Source: JACKHO01 sp041398745
Lineage (GTDB): Bacteria > Planctomycetota > Planctomycetia > Planctomycetales > Planctomycetaceae
Assembly: GCA_041398745.1 (NCBI GenBank)
Contig: JAWKUB010000002.1
Coordinates: 496,001-560,000, forward strand
Direction of reading: 5' to 3'
Length of the DNA: 64,000 bases
Notes under the pieces: generated by a model
The model's database searches: none
What the model was told of the DNA's origin: nothing
What the model saw: the letters and a program-made list of their open reading frames with translations, nothing else
Shown here: positions 46,038 to 56,364 of the stretch, in pieces
Numbering within the stretch: the first letter of the stretch is position 1
How the letters are laid out: every line of letters begins with the position of its first letter
Position numbers and translations under genes: made by a program

Positions 46038-47498
46038 ATGCAGCGTCTGGTTTGGATTTTTGCGCTGAGTCTCTTCTGCCAACTGGCCGCAGCCAGTGAC
46101 CGTCCGAATGTCCTGCTCATTCTTGTGGACGATCTGAAGCCCTCATTCGGGGCCTATGGCGATGACTGGGTCCATTCACCCAACCTCGACCGACTTGCAA
46201 ACAGTGGCATGCGGTTCGATATGGCCTACTGCAATCAGGCCGTGTGTGCTCCGTCGCGAAATAACCTGCTGACCGGTGCCCGCTCCACTTCTCTGGGTGT
46301 TTACAGTCTGGGACTGAATTTCCGTAAGGCAGTCCCCAATGCGGTTACCATGCCGCAGTATTTCAAGCAGCACGGCTACCACACCGCAGGCATTGGAAAA
46401 GTGTTCCACATTGGCCACGGCAACGTGGGCGATGACATTTCCTGGAGCGTGCCTTTTCAGACGGACAAGGTCATTGACTATGTCCTTTACGCGAGCACAC
46501 AGGGGCAAATGACTCGGGAACAGGCCCTGTTCAGCAATCGTCCCGCCAATGGACTACCGCGCGGTACCGCATGGGAACGGGCCGACGTCGATGACGAAGC
46601 CTACGCTGATGGCCGCATCGCCACAGAAGGCATTCGACGCCTGCAGCAGTACAAGAAATCCGGCGAGCCATTCTTCCTCACCCTCGGCTTCACCAAGCCG
46701 CACCTTCCGTTCTGTGCCCCGGAGAAATACTGGCAACTGTATTCCCCAAACCAGTTCAAACTCGCGGAATACACCAAGCCTCCCGAAGGAGCGCCGCCTT
46801 ACGCTGGCAAAACTCTGGGCGAATTGAACCAGTACATCCCGGTTCCGAATGACCCACCGGTTTCCGAGGAACTGCAGCGGAACCTCATTCACGGATACTA
46901 TGCGTCGCTGAGTTACATGGATGCTCAACTTGGCCGCGTGTTGGACGAACTCGAGCGTCTGAACCTTGAGGAAGACACAATCATTGCTCTGTGGGGAGAC
47001 CACGGTTACCACCACGGTGATCACGGAACGTGGACCAAGCACACCAACTACGAACAGGCGAACCGTATCCCCATTCTTATTACGGCCCCCGGTGTCACCA
47101 CTGAGGGGAGTAGCTCTGCGGCACTGGTCGAGACTGTGGATTTGTATCCCACGCTCGTGGATCTGGCCGGATTACCCCCCGTTGCTGGTCCGCAGCCTAT
47201 CGACGGAAAGAGTCTAGTCCCCATTCTGAAGGATTCCACGCAGTCGGTCCGCAATCACGCCTATCACTGTTTCCCTCGCGGTGGACGTTTAGGACGCGCC
47301 ATTCGGACTGAACGCTACCGGCTCGTCGAGTGGAAACGCTGGAACGAGTCTTCTGAGTCAGCCGAATACGAACTGTACGACTACAAGTCCGATCCACTCG
47401 AAACGAAAAACATCGCCAGTGGCAACTCTGCCGTTCGTGAAGAACTCATCTCAATTCTGGCCACGCATCCGCCCGCGAAACCTGACGTGGAACGGTAG
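46038..47498 (+). CDS. Exported Cys-type sulfatase (iduronate-2-sulfatase-like)
   Basis: 486 residues. A signal peptide (VWIFALSLFCQLAAA) is followed by DRPNVLLILVDDLKP with the metal-binding Asp pair D31/D32. The sulfatase signature C-A-P-S-R begins at C70 (QAVCAPSRNN); this Cys is converted to formylglycine by a maturase not encoded here. TLGFTKPHLPFCAPEKYW and the metal-ligand segment ALWGDHGYHHGDHGTW are typical of the iduronate-2-sulfatase-like group. It likely desulfates an algal or other sulfated polysaccharide. It lies behind the mtdB-like gene by 53 nt, probably by chance. Confidence 0.95.
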   Translation: MQRLVWIFALSLFCQLAAASDRPNVLLILVDDLKPSFGAYGDDWVHSPNLDRLANSGMRFDMAYCNQAVCAPSRNNLLTGARSTSLGVYSLGLNFRKAVPNAVTMPQYFKQHGYHTAGIGKVFHIGHGNVGDDISWSVPFQTDKVIDYVLYASTQGQMTREQALFSNRPANGLPRGTAWERADVDDEAYADGRIATEGIRRLQQYKKSGEPFFLTLGFTKPHLPFCAPEKYWQLYSPNQFKLAEYTKPPEGAPPYAGKTLGELNQYIPVPNDPPVSEELQRNLIHGYYASLSYMDAQLGRVLDELERLNLEEDTIIALWGDHGYHHGDHGTWTKHTNYEQANRIPILITAPGVTTEGSSSAALVETVDLYPTLVDLAGLPPVAGPQPIDGKSLVPILKDSTQSVRNHAYHCFPRGGRLGRAIRTERYRLVEWKRWNESSESAEYELYDYKSDPLETKNIASGNSAVREELISILATHPPAKPDVER

Positions 47499-47534
47499 TT
47501 AGTGGGGCTTACGATTTACCTGAAAACTGGGCTT

Positions 47535-47610
47535 AATCACTCGCTGGCGCTTCGTGCAGGTATGGCTTGCGGTTGCCACACTTACCAGTACGAAGCGCCA
47601 GCGAGTGATT
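47535..47610. repeat. Family B inverted repeat, copy 2
   Basis: Perfect 21-bp arms, each containing CACTCGCTGGCGCTTCG or its complement, separated by a 34-nt loop. It starts 36 nt after the sulfatase stop. It shares its arms with copy 1 at 20283-20351, which also follows the stop of an exported-protein gene. Confidence 0.9.
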
Positions 47611-47651
47611 CGCAGCGCGCATAGCAGCGCGAATTACCGGGACCGCGAAAA

Positions 47652-47689
47652 GAAAGAACGCCGTGAGATTCAACTCACCGCGTTCTTTC
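47652..47689 (-). terminator. Terminator hairpin after fabF
   Basis: A 16-bp stem (GAAAGAACGCCGTGAG / CTCACCGCGTTCTTTC) with one mismatch and a 6-nt loop, 18 nt downstream of the fabF stop. The A-rich left flank gives a T-rich tail on the minus strand. Confidence 0.8.
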
Positions 47690-47707
47690 AATTTGTACTG
47701 CGTTCAA

Positions 47708-48991
47708 TTAGCCGTTGAAGCGGGACAGAATCAGTGAGATGTTTTGTCCGCCGAACCCGAAGCTGTTCGAGAGGGCTTGGTCCACTTTGCCATTCCGCGG
47801 TGCGTTCGGGACGTAGTCCAAATCGCAGTCCGGGTCTGGTGTTTTGTAGTTGATGGTCGGAGGAATAACTCCGTGCCGAATGGTCTGCAGACAGACAATC
47901 GCTTCGGCACTTCCAGCAGCCGCGATGAGGTGTCCCATCATGCTTTTTGTGCTGGAAACCGGAGTCTTGTAGGCGTGGTCGCCAAGTGATCGCTTGATTG
48001 CCAGACTTTCGACTCGGTCGTTCACCGCAGTGCTTGTTCCGTGGGCATTCACGTAGTGGATGTCTTCCGGGTTGGCCTTCGCATCGTTAAGCGCCATGTT
48101 AATACAGGCAATCGCGCCGCGACCTTCAGGGTGAATGTCGGTAATGCGGTAGGCATCGGCAGTGGACCCGTACCCTTTGATTTCTCCGTAGATCTCGGCA
48201 CCGCGAGCTTTGGCATGCTCAAGTTCTTCCAGAATCAGCATGCCGGCACCTTCACCGAGCACGAAGCCGTCACGCTCTTTGTCGAAAGGACGCGAGGCTT
48301 CCTGTGGACTGATGTTGTGTTCTGAGAGAGCAGTCAACAGGTTGAAGCCGGTGACACCGAAGGGGTGAATCATGCTGTGAGCACCACCAGAGAGCATGAC
48401 GTCGGCTTCACCCTGACGGATGAGTTCCGTCGCCTCACCAATGGCCTGACTCGACGCCGCACAGGCAGTCAGACAGTTCAGGTTGGGTCCCTGTGCATTG
48501 AACAGGCTGGCGAGGTGACCCGAAGGCATGTTCGGTTCCTGTTCCCGCTCTTCCTTGGGATTGAGGTGCTCAAGCCCGGCCTGAGTGAACTTTTCCATGT
48601 CGAATTCACCATCGCGCTGTGCATCGGCGATAAGACGCATGAACAGGAAAAAGTCCTGCTGCCCTTCACCGGCACCGAGGTAAACACCGAATCGGGCAGG
48701 ATCGAATTTCCCGTCTTCCAGTCCAGCGTGGCGCACGGCCTGAACACCGGCTCCAATTGCAAATCGAATGTTCCGACCGGCAAACTCGAATCGCTCTGGA
48801 TTCGGAATGTAATCGCTGAGGTTGAAGCCTTTTACTTCGGCAGCGAACTTGGTGGGGAAACCAGACGCGTCAAAGTGGGTAATGAAATCAACACCGCTCT
48901 TACCTTCGAGCAATGCCTGCCAGGTTGACTCCACATCGTTTCCGATTGGAGTAATACAGCCCATCCCGGTAACAACAACACGACGTGACAT
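47708..48991 (-). CDS. fabF: Beta-ketoacyl-[acyl-carrier-protein] synthase II
   Basis: 427 residues. KASII elongates acyl-ACP by condensation with malonyl-ACP. The nucleophile is C177 in LTACAASSQAIG, and the two His residues are in VNAHGTSTAVND and SSTKSMMGHLIAAAGSAEAI. GFGGQNISLIL closes the C-terminus as usual. The protein is slightly longer than E. coli FabF (413), with extra residues around 110-155 (GQQDFFLFMRL onward). GAGGA precedes the ATG. No acpP or other fab gene is adjacent; the usual acpP-fabF link is absent. Confidence 0.95.
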   Translation of the reverse strand: MSRRVVVTGMGCITPIGNDVESTWQALLEGKSGVDFITHFDASGFPTKFAAEVKGFNLSDYIPNPERFEFAGRNIRFAIGAGVQAVRHAGLEDGKFDPARFGVYLGAGEGQQDFFLFMRLIADAQRDGEFDMEKFTQAGLEHLNPKEEREQEPNMPSGHLASLFNAQGPNLNCLTACAASSQAIGEATELIRQGEADVMLSGGAHSMIHPFGVTGFNLLTALSEHNISPQEASRPFDKERDGFVLGEGAGMLILEELEHAKARGAEIYGEIKGYGSTADAYRITDIHPEGRGAIACINMALNDAKANPEDIHYVNAHGTSTAVNDRVESLAIKRSLGDHAYKTPVSSTKSMMGHLIAAAGSAEAIVCLQTIRHGVIPPTINYKTPDPDCDLDYVPNAPRNGKVDQALSNSFGFGGQNISLILSRFNG

Positions 48992-49226
48992 TTGTGCAAA
49001 TCCTCTACTGGTTTTTACCAGTCCACATTCTAGTCATCACTGCATAGCATGGAGAAGGCCGGAAGGCGTCTGCAGCCCATAGAATATGACCATGAGTTCA
49101 GGTCATAACAATCGGTCCAAACGTCCCTGATAGGGAGGTCCGGTACTTTACTGCCAAAGTCAACATCGACCACTTCCTGGCGGTCGGTTTGCATCGCAAC
49201 ATGTTCTACAGTTATGCTTTACGCTG

Positions 49227-50273
49227 TTAATGTGCCGCTCGCTTGTCGGCGATGCTCTTCAGTAGCAGTTGCTGAGGCTGGGCAAACTTTGCCAATCCTT
49301 CTTCCATGAGGAACGCTTCCATTGCCGCAAAGTCCACTTTCTCCCGAATTTCCGCCAGAATGTCGTCGCTGAGGAACTTATCCACGGCTCGGGTAAACGT
49401 CTTCCCTTCCATGGCCGCAACCGCCTCATTGGTTTCCGGTGGATTCGTCTGAATGTCCGATCCCGCCAGGGCAGACACGTAACGGTCGGGTGGATCACCG
49501 GCCAGCTTCGTCCCCATGCTGGCAAACACAATGTCCTGATCCAAGTCGATTGGCTTGTCGCTCCAGAAGTCCTGGTTCAGTTTCCACAGCCGCTGAGCAT
49601 TGGAAATCGCAACCTCCCGCTCGGCCGCGTTGGAAAGATTGGTGACATTCTTTGAGATGTAACCATCGATTCGGCTGACGAAAATGCTGAAGACGGCCTT
49701 CAACCGATTCGTATCGGAGCGTTGCTGTGCCCCACGCCAGACGGCATCCCGTGCGGCAAGGTATTGACGTTCAGAGAACAGCAGTGTGATATTGAGGGGC
49801 ACACCAGCGGCAATCAGTGGTTCCACGGCTCCCAAGCCGGCGGCCGTCGCAGGAACTTTAATCATGCGGTTTTGATGGCCGTTCGACCACTTCTTCCCGA
49901 GTTCAACGTATTGTTCAATCCGTTCGTCAATGCTGAGTGGACAGTCTGCAGCCTCAAGCAGTGGATCCAGCTCGAAACTGACGTAGCCATCATTGCCATT
50001 GGAATCTTCCCAAATGGAACGAAACACACTTTGTGCTGACTGAACCAGTTCATCTGTCACCTGCCACGCGATGGCATTGTCGTCCATGTCCAACTTCAGA
50101 AGTTCCTCTAATCGTGCATCGCACTGACCGGTTTTGATGATCCCCGCAATGATGATGGGATTCGATGTCGCCCCTGTTGCCCCCATGGCGTGATACGTGC
50201 GGACCAGTTCCGGCTCGACGCTGTCCAACCAGAGTTTCGTGCCAGAGTCGATGAGTGATTTGAGTGGATTCAT
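49227..50273 (-). CDS. tal: Transaldolase
   Basis: 348 residues, within the TIM-barrel transaldolase family: LWLDSVEPELVRTYHAMGAT, GATSNPIIIAGIIKTG, then YVSFELDPLLEAA. The Schiff-base Lys is K139 in RMIKVPATAAGLGAVEPLIA, and GVPLNITLLFSERQYLAARD follows. It transfers a dihydroxyacetone unit between sugar phosphates in the pentose phosphate pathway. The subclass (TalA-like or TalB-like) is not obvious. Confidence 0.9.
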   Translation of the reverse strand: MNPLKSLIDSGTKLWLDSVEPELVRTYHAMGATGATSNPIIIAGIIKTGQCDARLEELLKLDMDDNAIAWQVTDELVQSAQSVFRSIWEDSNGNDGYVSFELDPLLEAADCPLSIDERIEQYVELGKKWSNGHQNRMIKVPATAAGLGAVEPLIAAGVPLNITLLFSERQYLAARDAVWRGAQQRSDTNRLKAVFSIFVSRIDGYISKNVTNLSNAAEREVAISNAQRLWKLNQDFWSDKPIDLDQDIVFASMGTKLAGDPPDRYVSALAGSDIQTNPPETNEAVAAMEGKTFTRAVDKFLSDDILAEIREKVDFAAMEAFLMEEGLAKFAQPQQLLLKSIADKRAAH

Positions 50274-50425
50274 GGAAAAACCTGAGTCGCGAGGTCCGCC
50301 GTCAAACTATGTACCTGAAGTGTAACCTGTGTGAGAGGATGTCGTAACCATTGTGTACGACAATTCTTGCAATCGCCCTTGGTCGTCACGGCTGGTCTTA
50401 GTAGACCGTCAACCGATAAATGTCA

Positions 50426-50450
50426 GGTGGCACAGACATTCCTGTCTGTG
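50426..50450 (+). repeat. Family A palindromic repeat, copy 7
   Basis: Perfect core unit in the 374-nt gap 50274-50647 between the transaldolase start and the lipoprotein stop. The upstream 20 nt resemble those of copy 5. Unlike copies 1, 2, 5, 6 and 8 it does not closely follow a stop codon. Apart from this unit I see nothing in the gap. Confidence 0.9.
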
Positions 50451-50647
50451 AATTCAGGTCACACCACAAGTGATTCACCTGACGTTTTACGATAGCCATA
50501 AGATCAGTTTGAACCGCTTCTGGCCCATGACTCTTTCGAACGGTCATCGCGTGTCGGTTGCCGGAATTTGAAGTAAGGAAATATCATTCCGATCGCGCAG
50601 GTAAATCTGGAAGAACCTTACCACGCAAAACAGTGGCCCCAATCAAA

Positions 50648-51076
50648 TTACCGAATGACGGGGATGGAATCGGATGTCCAGCGGTCCGATGTGATGACCG
50701 GAGCTTCAGCGACTTCGGTTGGACCTTCCGCTTTCTTCGGTTCAGCGGGGCGAGGTTTCGGTTCCTCAGCAGGAGTCGGACGGACGATTTCGAATTCGCT
50801 CAATGCAGCGGATGGAGAAGGGCGGTCGTATGGTACCGCAGATGCAACTTGCACGACTTCGGCCTCTTCCGAATCTGTCTCTGTTGACACCGCGTTACCC
50901 AAGCTGACCGTTTCCGATTTCAGTTGGGATTTCGGTGGATGGTACGCCACCGGTTGGACAGAGACGGGGGCATCACCCATTTGGGACGTCAGTAGTCCCC
51001 GCCCGGCACAGCCACACACGCACAATGCGAGTGCAGCAACGTATGCAATACGAGACACGATGCTCATGGCGAACAT
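50648..51076 (-). CDS. Small putative lipoprotein, Pro/Glu-rich
   Basis: About 142 residues from the ATG at 51076. The signal MSIVSRIAYVAALALCVCGC ends at a Cys followed by AGRG, a plausible lipobox, so the mature protein should be lipidated. The rest is low-complexity and acidic (EEAEVVQVASAVPYDRPSPS; PAEEPKPRPAEPKKAEGPTE) and ends VITSDRWTSDSIPVIR. It lies 39 nt downstream of the second clpP. Function unknown. Confidence 0.65.
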   Translation of the reverse strand: MFAMSIVSRIAYVAALALCVCGCAGRGLLTSQMGDAPVSVQPVAYHPPKSQLKSETVSLGNAVSTETDSEEAEVVQVASAVPYDRPSPSAALSEFEIVRPTPAEEPKPRPAEPKKAEGPTEVAEAPVITSDRWTSDSIPVIR

Positions 51077-51115
51077 CCTTGTTCCTGAAAAATCTGGGGT
51101 AAACCAGCGGGTCAA

Positions 51116-51718
51116 TTAGACCTGATGGCCGGGGGCGAGATGCTCCAGCACCTTGTCCACAAGTCCGTACTGCTGGGCTGTTTCCGAGTCCATGAAGTTG
51201 TCTCGGTCCGTGTCTTTCTCAATTTGCTCCAGTGTTTGTCCAGTGTGCTTCAACAGGATTTCGTTGAGCTTCCGCTTGATTTTAATGACCTCACGGGCGT
51301 GAATGTCGAGTTCCGTCGCCGTCCCTTCCATGCCGGCCAACGGCTGGTGAATCATAATGCGAGCGTTGGGCAATGCATGACGCTTGCCAGGAGCACCGGC
51401 GGCGAGGAGCACAGCCCCCATGCTTGCTGCCTGACCAATGCAGTAGGTCGCGACATCGCACGAGATGTACTGCATGGTGTCGTAAATCGCGAGACCGGCA
51501 GTGACGGAGCCACCGGGCGAATTGACATACATGTGAATGTCGGAATTGGGATCTTCAAACTGCAGATACAGCAACTGGGCCACAATGAGGTTGGCCATGG
51601 TGTCATTGACCTGTGTGCCCAGGAAAATGATGCGGTCTTTAAGCAACCGGCTGTAAATGTCCATGGCACGTTCTTCACGGCCAGACTTCTCAACAACAAA
51701 TGGAACGAGGTTCGACAT
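51116..51718 (-). CDS. clpP: ATP-dependent Clp protease proteolytic subunit (second copy)
   Basis: 200 residues. The catalytic triad is intact: S99 (GQAASMGA), H124 (MIHQPLAGMEGTA) and D173 (DTDRDNFM). The processing-type N-terminus LVPFVVEKSGREERAMDIYS and the handle region ELDIHAREVIKIKRKLNEIL are canonical. ClpP forms a tetradecamer that degrades proteins unfolded by ClpX, ClpA or ClpC. It lies 60 nt after the other clpP gene and probably shares its transcript. This copy is closer to the E. coli type. Confidence 0.95.
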   Translation of the reverse strand: MSNLVPFVVEKSGREERAMDIYSRLLKDRIIFLGTQVNDTMANLIVAQLLYLQFEDPNSDIHMYVNSPGGSVTAGLAIYDTMQYISCDVATYCIGQAASMGAVLLAAGAPGKRHALPNARIMIHQPLAGMEGTATELDIHAREVIKIKRKLNEILLKHTGQTLEQIEKDTDRDNFMDSETAQQYGLVDKVLEHLAPGHQV

Positions 51719-51778
51719 GAGGACTGCGTCTTGTGTTTCAGGTGGATCAGTGAAATAAAGCGACCGTAAATACGTTTC

Positions 51779-52408
<630 letters not shown>

Positions 52409-52741
52409 TTGTCTTTAACTGATGTATCGCAACAGTGACCACGCGCTCCCGAGCGCGCTGCACGTCGTGTTGACGGGAGATTGTTCGCATACCCGACGTG
52501 CGGGTCAATGGCCGGGACGTCCCAACCTGTAGTGGGATAACGAATCCAAGAAAACTGGGTCAAGAGCCAATGGTGCCTCAATTTGCCCAAAAGTCTCATC
52601 AACACAGTATTATTTGTTGCTGCGAATTGTGATTTACGGGAATCGCGGGCCGCAAACCGTGCTCAATCCAAACATAAATCGCCATTGGGATTGCAAAAAA
52701 TCGGACGTTGCGTAGATCATGCTGCTTGAGGGAGTATGCTC
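52409..52741. other. Divergent intergenic region between clpP and glgB
   Basis: 333 nt with promoters for both sides expected; no repeat of families A-C, no RNA gene and no open frame with coding character recognised. Confidence 0.6.
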
Positions 52742-54718
52742 ATGGAAGTGGAAGCTCGGAGGCAGCAGACGGACACGATCTCGCCCAGCCTGTACGCGCG
52801 GGCCGAGTCAATCCTGCTGGAGACTTCTCAACGGCTCACGAAAGCAATGGGATACGGTATGAACCCCATGATGTACCACTGGTTGGGCGCACACCCACTC
52901 ACTCAGGACGGTGTCGAAGGCACGCGCTTCGCCGTGTGGGCTCCAAATGCCAGAGAAGTGTGTGTGCTCTTGGACCGCAACCACTGGAAGCATGGCGCGT
53001 TCTACCTGTCCTCCAGCGATGATGGGGTCTGGAACGGATTCATCCCGGAGGTCGCAGTCGGCGAAACCTACAAGTACAGCCTGAAAACTCCGACGGGAAA
53101 CGTCATTCAAAAGAATGATCCCTACGGATTCCAGTGCGAGGCGCCACCGAAGACGGCGTCCATTGTCACTGATTTGAAAGGCTACGAATGGGGCGACGCT
53201 GACTGGATTTCAGGCCGTCAGCACACAAACTGGCTCGATGCTCCCATTTCCATTTACGAAGTCCATTTGGGATCTTGGAAGCGTCCCTGGGACGGAAGGT
53301 CGTACCACACGTACGATGAACTGGCAGAACTGCTCATTCAGTACGTTCAGGAAATGGGCTTCACGCACGTGCAGCTCATGCCCATTACCGAGTACCCCTT
53401 TGATGGGTCCTGGGGATATCAGGCGACGGGCTACTTTGCTCCGACAGCGCGCTACGGCACACCCCATGAGTTCATGGCGTTCGTCGACAAGCTGCACCAG
53501 GCTGGAATCGGCGTGTTGCTCGACTGGGTGCCGGGACACTTTCCGACTGACGGGCACAGCCTCGGACAGTTTGACGGCACGTCACTCTACGAGCACTCCG
53601 ACCCGCGTCAGGGATTTCATCCCGACTGGAACACGAACATATTCAACTACGGACGTAATGAGGTCCGCAATTTTCTGCTGTCGAGCGCCCGCTTCTGGTG
53701 CGACATGTACCACCTTGACGGGCTCCGTGTCGATGCCGTCGCGTCCATGCTGTACCTCGACTATTCGCGCGAGCCGGGCGAATGGATTCCCAACAAGGAG
53801 GGGGGGCGGGAGAACCTGGAAGCAATTCAGTTCCTGAAGGACATGAATACCCTCATCCACGGTGATTTCCCCGGTGTCATTACGGTGGCTGAAGAATCAA
53901 CGTCGTGGCCGAAGGTTTCGCGTCCAGTTTACGACGGTGGACTGGGCTTCACGTTTAAGTGGGATATGGGTTGGATGAACGACACGCTGCACTACATGCG
54001 GCGCGATCCCATTCATCGCAAGCATCACCAGAACGAACTGTCCTTCCGGTCGCTATATCAGTTCACTGAAAACTTCATGCTCCCACTCTCCCACGACGAA
54101 GTCGTACATGGAAAGGGATCGCTCTACACTCAAATGCCGGGGGACAAGTGGCAGAAGTTCGCCAATTTGCGGCTGCTGTTTGGATACCAGTACACCGCGC
54201 CCGGCAAGCCGCTGTTGTTCATGGGCTGTGAAATTGGCCAGCCCAAGGAGTGGAACCACGACTCGCAAATTGACTGGGAACTCCTGCAGGAAGAGGAGCA
54301 CATGGGACTCAAGGTCTTCGTGCGCGACCTCAACCATTTGCTGAAAGATCTCCCCGCACTCTATGACGGCGACGTGCACCACGAAGATTTCGAATGGATT
54401 CAGGCTGATGATTCGGCGAATAGCGTGTACGTCTTCGCGCGTCGCTCAAGCAAACAGAATCAGACGCTCATTGTGGCGTTCAACATGACCCCCATCCCGC
54501 GCAGCAATTACCTTATTGGTGTGCCGAAACAGGGTACCTACCGCGAATTGCTCAACAGCGACGGCTGGATGTACGGCGGCAGCGGCGTGGGAAATGCTGG
54601 CGAAGTTGAAGCCGAAATGGTTCCCATGCACGGCAGGTCGTACTCCATTGAGGTCACCCTGCCGCCACTCGGCATGCTGATTTTCGAAGCCGTGAACGAC
54701 AACGACGACTCGAAGTAA
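52742..54718 (+). CDS. glgB: 1,4-alpha-glucan branching enzyme
   Basis: 658 residues. The ATG at 52742 has GAGGGAG 7 nt upstream; ATG 52736 is in frame but too close. A CBM48 domain (about 45-150: HPLTQDGVEGTRFAVWAPNA) precedes the GH13 barrel with VHLGSWKRPWDGRSYHTYDE, LDWVPGHFPTD, the nucleophile D331 in DGLRVDAVASMLYLDY, the Glu pair E384/E385 in AEESTSWPKVSRP, and LSHDEVVHGKGSLY. The C-terminal beta domain ends with PPLGMLIFEAV. It makes alpha-1,6 branches in glycogen. It is shorter than E. coli GlgB because it lacks the extra N-terminal module. No other glg gene is nearby. Confidence 0.95.
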   Translation: MEVEARRQQTDTISPSLYARAESILLETSQRLTKAMGYGMNPMMYHWLGAHPLTQDGVEGTRFAVWAPNAREVCVLLDRNHWKHGAFYLSSSDDGVWNGFIPEVAVGETYKYSLKTPTGNVIQKNDPYGFQCEAPPKTASIVTDLKGYEWGDADWISGRQHTNWLDAPISIYEVHLGSWKRPWDGRSYHTYDELAELLIQYVQEMGFTHVQLMPITEYPFDGSWGYQATGYFAPTARYGTPHEFMAFVDKLHQAGIGVLLDWVPGHFPTDGHSLGQFDGTSLYEHSDPRQGFHPDWNTNIFNYGRNEVRNFLLSSARFWCDMYHLDGLRVDAVASMLYLDYSREPGEWIPNKEGGRENLEAIQFLKDMNTLIHGDFPGVITVAEESTSWPKVSRPVYDGGLGFTFKWDMGWMNDTLHYMRRDPIHRKHHQNELSFRSLYQFTENFMLPLSHDEVVHGKGSLYTQMPGDKWQKFANLRLLFGYQYTAPGKPLLFMGCEIGQPKEWNHDSQIDWELLQEEEHMGLKVFVRDLNHLLKDLPALYDGDVHHEDFEWIQADDSANSVYVFARRSSKQNQTLIVAFNMTPIPRSNYLIGVPKQGTYRELLNSDGWMYGGSGVGNAGEVEAEMVPMHGRSYSIEVTLPPLGMLIFEAVNDNDDSK

Positions 54719-54741
54719 GCCGAAACCTTGGCAGAAGCCGG

Positions 54742-56226
54742 TTAGTGATTGTGGCCTGCGTGAGGATCAACTCCACCGCCAGATGCGTTTTGAATGGCCA
54801 TGTAGAGCCGGTGAGCAGAGCGCTGGGCCACAATGGAACCAACCGGCAGCTTGTCGCTTGCTTCAATGACCGCGTGTCGCTGGTCACGATACCGAATATG
54901 AACCGGCGTCTGCCGGAACGAGTTTCCGTTTTGTCGGAAGACATACGCGTTCGCCCCATCGCGTTCGACTGCGTCAATGGGGACTACGAGGACATCAGTC
55001 CATTCTTCGACCGGCACTAACAACTGAAACCGTTGGCCGGGGCGATATTTCCACGTCACAAAACGTTGCCCCTCCTGGTTCGTTCGGTCGTTCAGGATTT
55101 CATTCTTCAAGTCGAGGTAGACGTGAAGTGAACGGGATTCGCGATCCACTTCACTGTCAATGTACACAATGGAAAGATCAGATAATGTTTCCCCATCATC
55201 ACCGTTGAGTCGCACGGCAGAAATGGGCCACTGCCGTTTCAGCGATTCGAGAATGAGCGGAGCGTCCTGCTCAAATGCATCAGCCTCAATGAACAGGCGG
55301 CTGTAGTCGGCCAGGGTGCACAGGTTTTCCCCCGCGGCGACGGCTTTCCCCTTCGCAACCAGCATTTTCTCAACAGCCAGCAAGGGTGAGGTTTCCTCCG
55401 TCGCCTGAACTCCATCGGGGGCGACAAACGCGACCTGTTCGGGGCTTGATAGCGAATTCGAAAGCCGCAACTCTTCAGTTTCGTCATGTTCATCGAGTTG
55501 TGGCGCGACAAGATGCAAGTCACTGAGCAGACGACGGTTCTCTTGGATTTCCTGGACCTGTCGTTCGGACAGACCGTGCAACTTCAAAGCTTCTTCCTGA
55601 GCGGCAATGAGTGCGTCGAGTTTGTCGCGGGCGTACTCGTGTTCGAGAATGGTGCGTTCTGGCACAATAGCACTGTCGGTGAACCGCTTGGTCAGTCGTT
55701 CCAGTTCGCGAACCTCCACCTCACGTTCGCCAAGCACCCGCAGGTAATCCGTTTGTGCCTGCACCAGGTCTTCATGTGTGAGACGGATTTTGAACAGTGT
55801 GGTGCCCGGAGAAACAGTTTCGCCTTCCACAGCATGGACGTGCGTGACCAACCCGGTCAGCGGAGTGGCGACATGCAGTTCGGTACGTCCCGGACGCGTG
55901 GCCACTATGGACGGCAGCACAATTTGACGGCGAAAAGTTTGTGGTTTCAGTGGCAGTAAAGCCTCGCTGGTCAGTCCCAAATTTTTTCGTGCCTCACTGC
56001 TCAAATGAATTGAGGGCAATTCGGTCTTCGGCGCGCCATGGTTGTGCTCACCGCCATGGCTGTGGTCATGCCCGAGCGATCCCGCCTGCCGGTACTGTGC
56101 CAGCGTGGCTTCCACCCAACTCGTAAGCGGAGCCCAGAAGAAAAACGAGGCAACTACAACGCCAATAAACGCCAGCGGCGTAACGACCGGTCGGACATAC
56201 TTCCAAATGAGGCCAACGTACTTCAT
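54742..56226 (-). CDS. RND efflux periplasmic adaptor subunit (HlyD/CusB-like), His-rich
   Basis: 494 residues from the ATG at 56226. An N-terminal membrane anchor (VRPVVTPLAFIGVVVASFFF) is followed by a His-rich linker (GHDHSHGGEHNHGAP), then the membrane-fusion-protein body: ATRPGRTELHVATPLTGLVT (lipoyl-like), a long coiled hairpin (about 160-240), and a barrel with DVLVVPIDAVERDGANAYVF. The C-terminus has another His cluster (DPHAGHNH). The His clusters suggest efflux of zinc, cobalt, nickel or copper. No RND pump or outer-membrane factor gene is adjacent: the neighbours are convergent glgB and the divergent GH88 gene. Confidence 0.88.
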   Translation of the reverse strand: MKYVGLIWKYVRPVVTPLAFIGVVVASFFFWAPLTSWVEATLAQYRQAGSLGHDHSHGGEHNHGAPKTELPSIHLSSEARKNLGLTSEALLPLKPQTFRRQIVLPSIVATRPGRTELHVATPLTGLVTHVHAVEGETVSPGTTLFKIRLTHEDLVQAQTDYLRVLGEREVEVRELERLTKRFTDSAIVPERTILEHEYARDKLDALIAAQEEALKLHGLSERQVQEIQENRRLLSDLHLVAPQLDEHDETEELRLSNSLSSPEQVAFVAPDGVQATEETSPLLAVEKMLVAKGKAVAAGENLCTLADYSRLFIEADAFEQDAPLILESLKRQWPISAVRLNGDDGETLSDLSIVYIDSEVDRESRSLHVYLDLKNEILNDRTNQEGQRFVTWKYRPGQRFQLLVPVEEWTDVLVVPIDAVERDGANAYVFRQNGNSFRQTPVHIRYRDQRHAVIEASDKLPVGSIVAQRSAHRLYMAIQNASGGGVDPHAGHNH

Positions 56227-56364
56227 AGTGGTGCTTTCGCCTGGAGAATTCGCTTCCACTGCATTTTCGCATGAATGCCCGCTGTAGAGAAGGGGATTTC
56301 CTCGGGTTCTGTACTTCCCGCCACTGAAACCGCAATTCCGCTGCCTAATTCATAGAATCGTTTC

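Noticed and set aside
50655..51119. Plus-strand frame opposite the small lipoprotein.
   Set aside because: It is Ser/Thr/Gly-rich with no start context; the minus strand has a lipoprotein signal and follows clpP closely.
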